The notes beneath the pieces are model-generated. The model was not told where the DNA came from, ran no database searches, and saw only the letters and a program-made list of their open reading frames with translations. Shown one piece after another: positions 21,171 to 32,383 of a stretch of DNA of 64,000 nt. The DNA is taken from the NCBI GenBank assembly GCA_047967505.1, contig CM106539.1; one strand, given 5' to 3'. Within the stretch, counting starts at the first letter, position 1. Each line of letters starts with the position of its first letter. The position numbers and the translations under genes were made by a program. Source of the DNA: Dipteris shenzhenensis (taxonomy: Eukaryota > Polypodiophyta > Polypodiopsida > Gleicheniales).

Positions 21171-21790
21171 CACTACTACAAAACTAGGTAGAAATGGCAT
21201 CCCAAAAGTGACATTTCTACATTATTAAATGGCGTTTTCTTGCCACCATTTTTACATGTGCCATTTTTTGGAAATGGCAACCAAAAGTACCATATAGTTT
21301 TTCCATTTCTATGTCCATAATGGCAACCAAAAGTGCCATATATTTTGCCATTTTTACGTATGAAATGGCAACTAAAAGTTCCATATAGTTTTGCCATTTC
21401 CACATACAAAATGGCAACCAGGAGTGCCATATATTTTGCCTTTTTCACGTATTAAATGGCAACTAAAAGTGCCATATAGTTTTGCCATCTCCGCATGCAA
21501 AATGGCAAGCAAAAGTAAAGTGCCATATATTTTTGCCATTTTATGTCTTAAAAATGGCAACCAAAAGTGCCATATAGTATTGCCATTTCCCCATGCAAAA
21601 TGGTAACCAAAAGTGCCATTTTTGATGTCTAAAACGGCAAGGAAAAGTGCCATATATTCTGCTATTTTTACATATGCAACTATAAGTGCCATATAGTTTT
21701 GCCATTTCTATAATCGAAATGGCAACCAAAAGTACCATATATTTTTATCATTTTTAATGCATGAAATGGCACTACATTTGAGACCAACTA
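21171..21790 (+). mobile_element. CACTA-type terminus with subterminal repeats
   Basis: CACTACTACAAAACTAGG at 21171 is a canonical CACTA terminal sequence. It is followed by about twelve ~46-48 bp repeats, each with ATGGCAACCAAAAGTGCCAT, a small hairpin, separated by AT(A/T)TTTTGCCATTT. Such arrays are typical transposase-binding subterminal regions. The partner terminus was not found before 24.98 kb, so the right end is lost or lies elsewhere. Confidence 0.8.
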
Positions 21791-23041
21791 TGAAAGAAAT
21801 GGGAGAGAAATGGCAAAAGGTGACATAAAACTTATGTTTGAAATGGCAAAAGGCGACATAAAAATTGTCACTTATTATATTTGTAAAAGATGACTTAAAA
21901 TTTGCAAGATTTCATGTTAAAAATGGAAATAAAGTGACATACAAAATTCCGGTCATTATGTTACAAATGGCAAGAACTGGAATCACAATTGCCATTTCTT
22001 ATTTCATGAACAATAGCATTCAAAATGGGCAAATTTTTTTAAACTTCTACTAGATTTTAAAATGGGCCAAAGGGTTACATGACATTGGAATCTTAAATGA
22101 CTAAAATTTTACATTTGATACTTGGTATCCATGAATGAACTTTATTATCTAAGTGTGAAAGATTATTCAAAAGTCTTAAGTGCATCAATACTCAGTACAG
22201 TACAGTGTGAAAAAGTCATCTAAAATTATAAGGAATAGCTTTTACCTTTTATAACACACACATTTTACTTGATAACATATATTTTTCGATACTTGATTGA
22301 GAAATAAATAATACAATTTTTACATAACAAAATAAAATGTAAAATTATGAAGACATTACATGAAGAGTTTTCAAAGCAACATTCAAGCCTATGGTTTGAT
22401 TCAATGTCTAAATCTCATCATTTGCTTTAAATATACAAGTATCCTTTATGATTATATCATCAACTCATACTACTACCCTCATACTACTACATAAACAACT
22501 CCTATTGGTATAGTATGTTCAAACTCTAAATGAAGGATATAAACTAATTATTGTCCCTATTCCAACTATGTCTTTTGAGTCCTTATGTAATATGAAAAAT
22601 ATCCAAAAACGTTATGGTCATTGCCATACTAATTAAGAAAAATAAATAAATTCAACTTACAACACCTATTTCATTAATTTTTGACTTTTTCTGTTGTTTT
22701 TGGATGAAGCCCAAAATCCTTCCCAAATGAAAACTTTACTTTGTGAAAATATCCTTCTCAAATCAAAATTTTACTTTATGAAAATATTCTTCCCAAATCA
22801 AAAGTTCACTTTGTGGCACTATCATATTCACATAAAAATATTGTTTTTTCAATCTATAATTTTGCACCGACATGCAAGAATTTGAAATAATCCTATATTA
22901 GAAATTCTAGCTATATCTAAGTTATGTGTTAATTTAATTATTTTTAGTATTTTTCCTTGACTTTTTCCTTAACGTGATAAATTTATAAATCCATGAAAGG
23001 AGACTTAAATATTTCATGAAAATAACATTGTCACTCGCATA
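21791..23041. other. AT-rich interior, no gene recognised
   Basis: More degenerate ATGGCAA.AGTGACAT words continue to about 22060. Near 22719-22816 three ~35 bp units (TCCCAAATCAAAA.TTTACTTT..GAAAATAT) repeat. No coding frame with recognisable content. Confidence 0.6.
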
Positions 23042-24805
23042 CAAAAATCCACATTCAACCTCGTTGAAGATTCGATGAGCAACTAGCATGGAGAAGAATG
23101 CAGACATGAGTACAATCTTATTTTCTCTCCAGCAATTATCAGCTTGTATTCTCAAAGTTGGTGGTAGGTGACCTTTTTCTGCATGTATATTGCGAATTGC
23201 CTTCATAATAGATGTTACAACTTGATTGCTATCATGTAGATGCAAGGAATCAATCCATATATTTGCAAAGAACTTAATTCCATGCACTAACACTCCACAT
23301 AGATGTGTCTTTAGAAAGTGCTTTCCTTGTAATCTAGGTGGAGTGGCAACAAAACGAGGCAATGTTGTTGTATTCTGATCCATGCCATCTACAATAAGGC
23401 ACATGTAGTCATCGGGATGCGAAATAGCTTGCTCCTTCCAAAATGCATATTTTTGTCTGGAATGTCGAATAAGGTCATGATGAGATTTTTGGTTTTTTGC
23501 CACACATGTCCTCTACATTCCCTGATGTCTGGAAGATCAATGAAGCACATACATCTTCGCTTGCAACATAGATATCCCAAGGCATTTAACATGTTCTCCT
23601 CCTTCATTACTCTCTTCCTTTTTGGTTGCTTTTGTGGATTTGCCTGGATTCGCTTTCTCTGCATGCATATGTATGATTGTTTTCGTTCCTCATGCACGTT
23701 GTTATCTGTATTTATGCACTTCTTATCCTCACATTTGTTTGTAACCAAGCATCCATGATTGGTCGTTGCATCCTTGTCCATATCACAATCAAAGTTAAAT
23801 ATTGAATAATCCTCTGTTGATCTCATCCTCGTTTTTAACATACTCTTAGGACCATTCAATGAATTCAATATTCTACGAGAGTATTGAGAACCTTGAAACT
23901 CTTCCACTCCTGAGAGAACATCACTCATTGGGACATCTTGCATGGCTTTCACAAATCCACAAGCTTGATTGACACCAGGTTTGTTAATATGCATAAACTC
24001 ATCCACACTTGACAAGACATCGCTATTGAAACCTTTGCCCTTCTCACTGTGCAAGAATTCATCCACCCCAGATAAGGCTTTGCTTCTAAAATCATTTTTT
24101 TTCTCGGAACCAATGAACTCATCCACTCCAGATAAGATGTCACTTCTATAATTGAGTATATTGAAATCATCCACATTTGAAGTGATAGAGCTTGGCACAT
24201 GGGCACACTTTTTAGGTCCTTTGATATTGTACTATACCTTGTCTTTATCATTAAAAACCACGTGCCTCTTTCTCATGTTTAAAAATTGCATGCTCCATCT
24301 CATATTCTTGCCTACCTCATAGTAGGGATCACATAAGGATGTTATGTTATCAACCATACCATCATCAGTGACTTTTAGAATCCTCATCTGTGCAAATGAC
24401 CATTGCTCCACTTGTTCAAATCCCAATACTTCACCTTCTGCTACAGTCTTATTTGAAAATGATCTCATTTGTAAAATGTCCCCTATAGTAAAATCCAAGG
24501 TGGTGCACTTTGTATTCTTGATAATGTCTGTTGCATAAGTCTCATCTTTGTCCCATGCTATAAATGATTTGTTGGATGTATTGTAGGGCATAACATCTCC
24601 AAGTGTTTCCATATCTCCACATTTATACTTTAGCTCAACATGTGCGCTAAGAATCTTTGATATAGTAACTGCCACCTTATCTTCGCCAAGTCTTCAAAAG
24701 TGGCAAACTGAATTGGGATCACTATCATGGATTGTAGCAAATGCAACTACTTCTCTTTTACTGCATAAAATCACATCCATCCCTGGAACAAAATCTATAG
24801 CCATC
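23042..24805 (-). pseudogene. DUF7869-like transposon-derived gene with LSGVDEF repeats
   Basis: The minus strand from MAIDFVPGMDVILCSKREVV (24805) reads a DUF8039-like region (LGEDKVAVTISKIL, METLGDV, FIAWD), then MRILKVTDDGMVDNI, then four ~25 residue repeats with SDxLSGVDEF (24170-23880), a basic stretch (KQPKRKRVMKEENML), ALGYLCCKRRCMCFIDLPDI, and after a frameshift near 23490 the core: MCLIVDGMDQNTTTLPRF, THLCGVLVHG, LPPTLRIQADNCWRENK, EVECGFL. This matches the DUF7869 pattern (DGMDQ..LP, QxDN..RENKN), but the terminal GHTHEDID block is missing after 23042, where GTATGC could be a splice donor. Stops at about 24698 and 24232 and one frameshift show decay. Family calls are by eye. It may be cargo or the transposase of the element with the terminus at 21171. 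Confidence 0.6.
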
Positions 24806-24927
24806 TCCTTTGTAAGAGTCCTTCACAAGCAAGCTACAGTAGCAACAATTACATAAATATTAGTCTCTTTTTAATAATCTACTCATTTATTATAATTTTT
24901 AATTAGTACTTAATTTATTGGTGGGAG

Positions 24928-24982
24928 AAGTTATCCGATCAAGTACTCATCAGATGGACATGCCAAGTTATCCTTTGCATGG
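24928..24982 (+). repeat. Satellite monomer fragment
   Basis: GTTATCCGATCAAGTACTCA followed by TCAGATGGACATGCCAA matches the first part of the 181 bp satellite at 28.5 kb and ends exactly where the LTR starts. Confidence 0.75.
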
Positions 24983-26066
24983 TGTGATGCCAAAAATTGA
25001 TATTTTTAACTTGGCATTGATATTGTTTTTCTCTATGTTTGATAAGAGTTTGAGTATCAAGTGATAGCCTAGCGGCTCTCACTTATTTCTATTTTCTATG
25101 ATATTGTATGGGATGGAGAGGATGAGTGGAATGGCTCATTGTAAATACCATAGGTATGAATTATAAATACCTTGGTATGGGGTGAGAGTTATTTGTGTAT
25201 GGGATATTATGGAGTTTTTTAGAAAATAGGAAGAGTGAGTCATATAAAGAGGTGGGCTCATGTCCATGTGTTCCAATAATATAAGAGAGGCCACTGTGAT
25301 GCCAAGCGTGTGGAAGGCATGTGGAGGAGTGTGAAGTCAAGAGGAATCCTTCTAGAACTCCTATGTGGAATAAGGAGGATGTGGACATGTGGAAAAGAGA
25401 GGGTCCCTATGGGCTCCATGTGAGGAGACTCTTGACTTTCTCAATATTTTAAGAGTCTTGAGTATCTTTTGATGGGACACATGGCAAGAGTAGCCAAAAA
25501 GGACATGGATGGTGACATACGTGCTTATGTGATTGATGGGGAAAGGAATCTACAGGCAGCAATTGTAAATGGGTGAAGGAGGGCAACAAAATCTCTATAA
25601 AAGGAGCCCTCCTCTCCCTTGTTCATCAATCTCTTCCACCATTAGGCCTCATGTTGCTGTAGCTCTAGTCTCCCCAAGCCTCTTCCATGAGCCTTCTCTC
25701 CCTCTTGTAGATATTCTCTTATGTAGACTCTTGAGTCCTTCTCTCTCTAGTTTATTCTCTCTCTATGAGTAGTCTTGGAGCTTCCGCTCCCTCTTGTATG
25801 CATGAAACCTCTTCTTCTCCCTTGTGTTTGTAGTGTTGAAGTGGATTCTCACTCTATTTGTAATGAAGGTCACTTCAAGTTCTCTCTCTCTTGAGTGTCT
25901 CTTCCCTTTTCTTTCTTTCAAAGCCTTAAAAGTTCTTTCTATTCGGCTGCTCACTGTGCACACATGGTCCCTCTGTTTCCCGAGCCACCATGCAAACTTC
26001 TTCCCCTCTTCTAGGCAAAATCTATGAGGGGTGGATCGTTGATGAAGGTGGAGTCTTGAGGGAGCA
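24983..26066 (+). repeat. Left LTR, 1084 bp
   Basis: Begins TGTGATGCCAAAAATTG and ends GAGGGAGCA, so it has TG..CA borders. A TATA box (TATAAAAGG) is at 25596. It is about 98 percent identical by eye to 26383-27462. Confidence 0.92.
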
Positions 26067-26382
26067 TTGCCAGACCGGGGGGGTGGTTTCTTGGGTAGAC
26101 ACTAGATGGCCAAAACTACAAGATGTTCAGCAATATGTGGAAGAAGGCATGTTTCCTCGAGGGTTAACTGCACAACAGAAGTAGAGATTGGTTACTTTTG
26201 GCCATGCCTCCATAAGGATGTATATGAATGTCACGGATGGAACCTATCAGCTTGAGGATGTTGATGGCATGGTGATACCCGGACGCACCAATGAGTATCG
26301 CCTTAAATTCTTCTATGCTCGACCACCTTGAGGGCCAGCAGACCCTCTCTGTACTAGAGAGGATCTGCTGGGGGGGGGAAGA
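26067..26382 (+). pseudogene. Residual Ty3/gypsy pol between the two LTRs
   Basis: Only 316 bases remain. KLQDVQQYVEEGMFPRGLTA is the linker normally found between RNase H and integrase; after a stop, TDGTYQLEDVDGMVIPG and NEYRLKFFYARPP are the integrase C-terminal end. Gag, protease, reverse transcriptase, RNase H, the integrase core and the primer binding site are gone. GCTGGGGGGGGGAAGA (26367-26382) is the polypurine tract right before the second LTR, confirming plus-strand orientation. Confidence 0.88.
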
Positions 26383-27462
26383 TGTGATGCCAAAAATTGA
26401 TATTTTTAACTTGGCATTGATATTGTTTTTCTCTATGTTTGATAAGAGTTTGAGTATCAAGTGATAGCCTAGCGGCTCTCACTTATTTCTATTTTCTATG
26501 ATATTGTATGGGATGGAGAGGATGAGTGGAATGGCTCATTGTAAATACCATAGGTATGAATTATAAATACCTTGGTATGGGGTGAGAGTTATTTGTGTAT
26601 GGGATATTATGGAGTTTTTTAGAAAATAGGAAGAGTGAGTCATATAAAGAGGTGGGCTCATGTCCATGTGTTCCAATAATATAAGAGAGGACACATGCCA
26701 AGCGTGTGGAAGGCACGTGGAGGAGTGTGAAGTCAAGAGGAATCCTTCTAGAACTCCTATGTGGAATAAGGAGGATGTGGACATGTGGAAAAGAGAGGGT
26801 CCCTATGGGCTCCATGTGAGGAGACTCTTGACTTTCTCAATATTTTAAGAGTCTTGAGCATCTTGTGATGGTACACATGGCAAGAGTAGCCAAAAAGGAC
26901 ATGGATGGTGACATACGTGCTTATGTGATTGAGGGGAAAGGAATCTCCAGGCAGCAGCGATTGTAAATGGGTAAAGGAGGGTAACAAAATCTCTATAAAA
27001 GGAGCCCTCCTCTCCCTTGTTCATCAATCTCTTCCACCATTAGGCCTCATGTTGCTGTAGCTCTAGTCTCCCAAAGCCTCTTCCATGAGCCTTCTCTCCC
27101 TCTTGTAGATATTCTCTTATGTAGACTCTTGAGTCCTTCTCTCTCTAGTTTATTCTCTCTCTATGAGTAGTCTTGGAGCTTCTGCTCCCTCTTGTATGCA
27201 TGAAACCTCTTCTTCTCCCTTGTGTTTGTAGTGTTGAAGTGGATTCTCACTCTATTTGTAATGAAGGTCACTTCAGGTTCTCTCTCTTGAGTGTCTCTTC
27301 CCTTTTCTTTCTTTCAAAGCCTTAAAAGTTCTTTCTATTCGGCTGCTCACTGTGCACACATGGTCCCTCTATTTCCCGAGCCACCATGCAAACTTCTTTC
27401 CCTCTTCTAGGCGAAATCTATGAGGGGTGGATCGTTGATGAAGGTGGAGTCTTGAGGGAGCA
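26383..27462 (+). repeat. Right LTR, 1080 bp
   Basis: Same TG..CA borders and TATA box (26994) as the left LTR. Differences include a small indel near 26688 (GGACACATGCC) and about fifteen substitutions. Flanking bases (CATGG left, TCCTG right) do not form a target duplication. Confidence 0.92.
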
Positions 27463-27498
27463 TCCTGCTCAGGCGAAATTAGCCTGGGGGGAGGGTAG

Positions 27499-28030
27499 TT
27501 TTCATGACAGTTTGACCCCCTGTTAGTGTTTTGCTCATAACTTTCTGCTCGGTAGTCCGATTATAATGAAATTTATATCAGCGCGAAACTCTCTTCAAAG
27601 CGCATGTTTCTATGTGATCAGATATTGTTGCAAAAAGTTATGAGTCTCTGTGTTTGACAGTCTGTTTTCATGACAGTTTTTACCCCCGTCTAGTAAACTG
27701 TCCATAACTTTTTGGCCACTTCTCTGTTTCTTACGAAACATATATCGGCATGAAGCTCTCTTTAAGGCGCATGTTTGTATGTACTTAAATCTTGAATCAA
27801 ATACTGCTGCAAAATGTTATGAGTCTTTGTGTTTGACAGTCTGTTTTCATGACAGTTTTTACCCCCTTCCAGTAAACTGTCCATATCTCTTCAACCGTCT
27901 GTCTGTTTTCAATGAAACTTATATCATCACGAAGCCCATCTCAAGGCGCATCTCTTTCTATGCTTGACTCTCTGATATCATGTCTCTACTGAAAGTTATA
28001 GGCCTCTGTGTCTCATGATAGTTTGTAGAG
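27499..28030 (+). repeat. ~165-180 bp tandem repeat, three copies
   Basis: TTTTCATGACAGTTT starts at 27499, 27665 and 27844. Each unit continues with CCATAACTTT, GAAACTTATATC and AAGGCGCATGTTT words. Not coding as far as I can see. Confidence 0.9.
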
Positions 28031-28071
28031 TGTTTTAAGCTAAGTATGAAGGTGTCTATGAAGGAGGTGCA

Positions 28072-28296
28072 ATGTTTCCTCAAAATCTACCCATCCGACC
28101 TAATCAGCCCCTTCAAACTCCTCGATATATATCAGTTCACGTTATGTTGAGCCGCAAGATCTTCTTTCAACAATGTATCGCTCTTCTCTTTGGTGCAGAC
28201 CGGCTCATTGAGATTATGGCCTCTGCTGATCCTTTCCTTCTCCCTATGCTTGATTATAACATCACTTGGGATATTACCAACTTCATTCTCATCTGA
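28072..28296 (+). pseudogene. Fragment of the FGAERL/FGADRL family
   Basis: The frame starts MFPQNLPIRPNQPL and contains FQQCIALLFGADRLIEIM and PFLLPMLDYNITWDI. It aligns residue by residue with the segment upstream of the RNase H domain at 4851-4627 (NYQQRIASLFGAERL, PLLLPILDYRETWDV). The shared start Met, length and stop position show that it is a real family, function unknown. No RNase H follows here; satellite begins about 150 bp later. Confidence 0.55.
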
Positions 28297-28479
28297 GGGA
28301 GGAAAGTATGCTGTGGTATCTTGGCATAAAAGCTTCTTTCTAACGTCCCATTCTCAATGATAAATATCTTTGGCAGTTAGTTCGAAAGCAGCAGGAAGTG
28401 AAGAGGTGTGTGAAGTTTATTACCCCCAACTTCATGTCACAATGGTCGATCGAGCATTAAATACTATTTTTGCTCTAGT

Positions 28480-31400
28480 GTCATGCACATCCATAAAAAA
28501 ACACGAGCCTGCTAGGTATGTTATCCAATCAAGCACTTATGGGATGGGTGTGCCACTTTGCATGTAAGTCAATTCCACCTAGTTGAAGGTGTGGATATGC
28601 TTTGCATTGTCGATCAAGCATAAAACACCGTTTTTGCCTTAGTGTCATGCACAACCATGAAAAAACACGGCCCTAAGTGTGTTAATCAAACAAGTACTTA
28701 TTGGATGGGGGCTCCACTTTTCACGCAAGTCCGTTTCAACTAGTTTGAGATGCGTGCAAAGTATTGTCACCATCGGATATGCTTTGCATGGTCGATTATG
28801 CATTATACAACGTTCTTCCTGTAGTGATATGCACATCTACAAAAAAACACGCCCTTAGGTATGTTATCTGACCAAGTACTTTGTCGGATGGGTGTGACTC
28901 TTTGAAAAAATTTCAATACCACCTAGGTTAAGGTGTAGGAAAAGTATTGTTTCCATCGGATATGCTTTGCATGGTCGATCGAGCATTAAATACTATTTTT
29001 GCTCTAGTGTCATGCACATCCGTACAAAAACACGCTGCTAGGTGTGTTATCCGATCAAGTAGTTATGCGATGGGAATGCCACTTTGCATGTAAGTCAATT
29101 CCACCTGGTTGAAGGTGTGTGAAAAGTATTGTGCCCATCGGATATGCTTTGCATTGTGAATCAAGCATAAAACACCGTTTTTGCCTTAGTGTCATGCACA
29201 ACCATATAAAAACATAGCCCTACGTGTGTTATTCAAACAAGTACTTATCGAATGGGGGCTCCACTTTGCACGCAAGTCCGTTTCAACTACGTTGAGGTGC
29301 GTGCAAAGTATTGTCACCATCGGATATGCTTTGCATGGTTGATCATGCATTATACACCATTTTTTCCTGAGTGATATGCACATCCGCAAAAAAACACGCC
29401 CTTAGGTGTGTTATTCGACCAAGTACTTATCGGATGGGTGTGCCTCTTTGAAAACATTCCAATACCACCTAGGTTGAGGCATACGAAAAGTGTTGTGCCC
29501 ATCGGATATCCTTTGCATGATTGATCGAGCAATAAATACTATTTTTGCTCGTGTCATGCACATCCATAAAAAAACACGCTGCTAGGTATGTTATCCGATC
29601 AAGAACTTATGGGATGGCAGTGGCACTTTGCATGTAAGTCAATTCCACATAGTTGAAGGTGTGTGCAAAGTATTGTGCCCATCGGATATGCTTTGCATTG
29701 TCGATCAAGCATAAAACAACGTTTTTTCCTTAGTGTCATGCACAACCATGAAAAAACACGGTCCTAGGTGTGTTAATCAAACAAGTACTTATCGGATGGG
29801 GGCTCCACTTTGCATGCAAGTCTGTTTCAACTACAAAAAGTGTTGTGCCCATCGGATATCCTTTGCATGGTCGATCGAGCATTAGATACTATTTTTGCTC
29901 GTGTCATGCACATCCGTAAAAAAACACGCTGCTAGGTATGTTATCCGATCAAGCACTTATGGGATGGGTGTGCCACTTTACATGTAAGTCAATTCCACCT
30001 AGTTGAAGGTGTGTGCAAAGTATTGTGCCCATCGGATATGCTTTGCATTGTCGATCAAGCATAAAACACTGTTTTTGCCTTAGTGTCATGCACAACCATG
30101 AAAAAACACGGTCCTAGGTGTGTTATTCAAACAAGTACTTATCGGATGGGGGCTCCACTTTGCATGCAAGTCCGTTTCAACTATGTTGAGGTGCATGCAA
30201 AGTATTGTCACCATCGGATATGCTTTGGATGGTCGATCATGCCTTATACACCATTTTTTCTCTAGTGATATGCACAGCCGCAAAAAAACACGCCCTTAGG
30301 TGTGTTATCTGACCAAGTACTTATCGGATGGGTGTGCCTCTTTGAGAAAATTTCAATACCACCTAGGTTGAGGCATACGAAAAGTGTTGTGCCCATCGGA
30401 TATCCTTTGCATGGTCGATCAAGCATTAAATACTATTTTTGCTCTAGTGTCATGCACATCCGTAAAAAAACACGTTGCTAGGTATTTTATCCGATCAAGC
30501 ACTTATGGGATGGGAGTGCCACTTTGCATGTAAGTCAATTACACCTATTTGAAGGTGTCTGCAAAGTATTGTGCCCATCGGATATGCTTTGCATTGTCGA
30601 TCAAGCATAAAACACCATTTTTGCCTTAGTGTCATGCACAACTATGAAAAAACACGGTCCTAAGTGTGTTAATCAAGTATTGTCACCATCGGATATGCTC
30701 TTCATGGTCGATTACGCATTATACAATGTTTTTCCCGTGGTGATATGCACATCCGCAAAAAAACATGCCCTTAGGTGTGTTATCTGACCAAGTACTTATC
30801 GGATGGGTGTGCCTCATTGAGAACATTTCAATACCACCTAGGTTGAGGTGTAAGAAAAGCGTTGTGCCCATCGGATATCCTTTGCATGGTCGATTGAGCA
30901 TTAAATACTATTTTTGCTCTAGTGTCATGCACATCCGTAAAAAAACACGCTGCTAGGTATGTTATCCCATCAAGCACTTATGGGATGGGCGTGCTACTTT
31001 GCATGTAAGTCAATTACACCTAGTTGAAGGTGTGTGCAAAGTATTGTGCCCATCAGATATGCTTTGCATTGTCGATCAAGCATAAAACACCATTTTTGCC
31101 TTAGTGTCATGCACAACCATGAAAAAACACGGTCCTAGGTGTGTTATTCAAACAAGTACTTATTGGATGGAGGCTCCACTTTGCACGCAAGTCTATTTCA
31201 ACTAAGTTGAGGTGTGTGCAAAGTATTGTCACCATTCGATATGCTTTGCATGGTCGATCATGCATTATACACCATTTTTTCCCGAGTGATATGCACATCT
31301 GCAAAAAAACACGCCCTTAGGTGTGTTATCTAACCAAGTACTTATCGGATGGGTGTGACTCTTTGACAAAATTCCAATACCACCTAGGTTGAGGTGTACA

Positions 31401-31672
31401 AAAAGTATTGTGCCCATCGGATATCCTTTGCATGATCGATCGAGTAATAAATACTATTTTTGCTCTAGTGTCATGCACATCAGTAAAAAAACATGCTGCT
31501 AGGTATGTTATCCGATCAAGCACTTATGGGATGGGAGTGCCACTTTGCATGTAAGTCAATTCCACCTAGTTTAAGGTGTGTGCAAAGTGTTGTGCCCATC
31601 GGATATGCTTTGCATTGTCGATCAAGCATAAAACACCGTTTTTGCCTTAGTGTCATGCACAACCATGAAAAA
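28480..31672 (+). repeat. 181 bp satellite in trimeric higher-order repeats
   Basis: About eighteen monomers share TTATC(C/T)GA.CAAGTACTTAT, GGATATGCTTTGCAT and CATGCACA. Three monomer types follow each other in fixed order: A (CTGCTAGGTATG, ends CGTTTTTGCCTTAGTGTC), B (CAAACAAGTACTTA, GGGGGCTCCACTTTG, GCATTATACACC) and C (CCCTTAGGTGTG, GTGTGCCTCTTTG, AATACTATTTTTGCT). A monomers start near 28510, 29034, 29579, 29930, 30474, 30952 and 31495, giving a ~544 bp higher-order unit; shorter intervals are explained by deletions in B (28.7, 29.8, 30.66 kb region). Confidence 0.93.
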
Positions 31673-31759
31673 TTCTAGGAAAACAACATTTTTGCTAATG
31701 TTTTTTAAAAGTCTTGTTCTTGGTTATCAAAACTAGCATACCTTTGTTAATGGCATCTA

Positions 31760-32060
31760 TTTGCACATCTATTTCTACATTTGGAGACCCGTGTCTAACA
31801 ATGCATCTATATAGCAGACACACGTGCATATAGATGCGCATTTAGACACTTAAATAGACTCTCTGCTTAAAAATTTTAAAAATAGACAGACACATCATTA
31901 AACGTGTGTATAGATGCGTTTTTAAACAGTCTTATAAACACGTTTATAGATGTGCAAATAGATGCTTCCCGAATAGACAGACGCATATATAGACACATTT
32001 ATAGACGCACTGATAGATGTACTTTATAATATATATTTTTTAATTTACAGAATGCTGTGT
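31760..32060. repeat. Left subterminal TAGACGC-type repeats of copy L
   Basis: About twenty AGA(C/T)(G/A)C(G/A) words in both orientations, mostly with CpG changed to TpG or CpA. Further blocks of the same kind lie at 33945-34110 and 38280-38544. Confidence 0.85.
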
Positions 32061-32383
32061 ATGATGTGTATGCTATATAGTTACAAAAATCCAATTTCCA
32101 CATTGTGTAATTCAATTCTTACAACCAACCGCATTTTAATTACAATTCCAAATAAAACATTACAACTCCAAAACGCAATAAAATTGAAAGCTTAAAAATG
32201 CTTGTATGTACATATAGCACGAAGCTAAGCCACGTCATGTGGCTTTAAGTACAAAAAATAAGGAAGCTAAGCCACGTCATGTGGCTTCAAGTACAAAATA
32301 TAAGAGGAGTGTATATACAAGAGGCACGAAGCCAAGCCAGTGGCTTTAAGTACAAAAAAGAGTAGCTAGCACTACTTCTACGA

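Noticed and set aside
21176-21738. Several minus-strand frames of 65-106 codons
   Set aside because: They are translations of the ~47 bp subterminal repeat (GCCATATAGTTTTGCCATTT) and repeat the same peptide.
28480-31672. CRISPR-like or gene-like array
   Set aside because: Contiguous monomers without spacers, plant context, and frames of about 60 codons that recur only because the satellite repeats.
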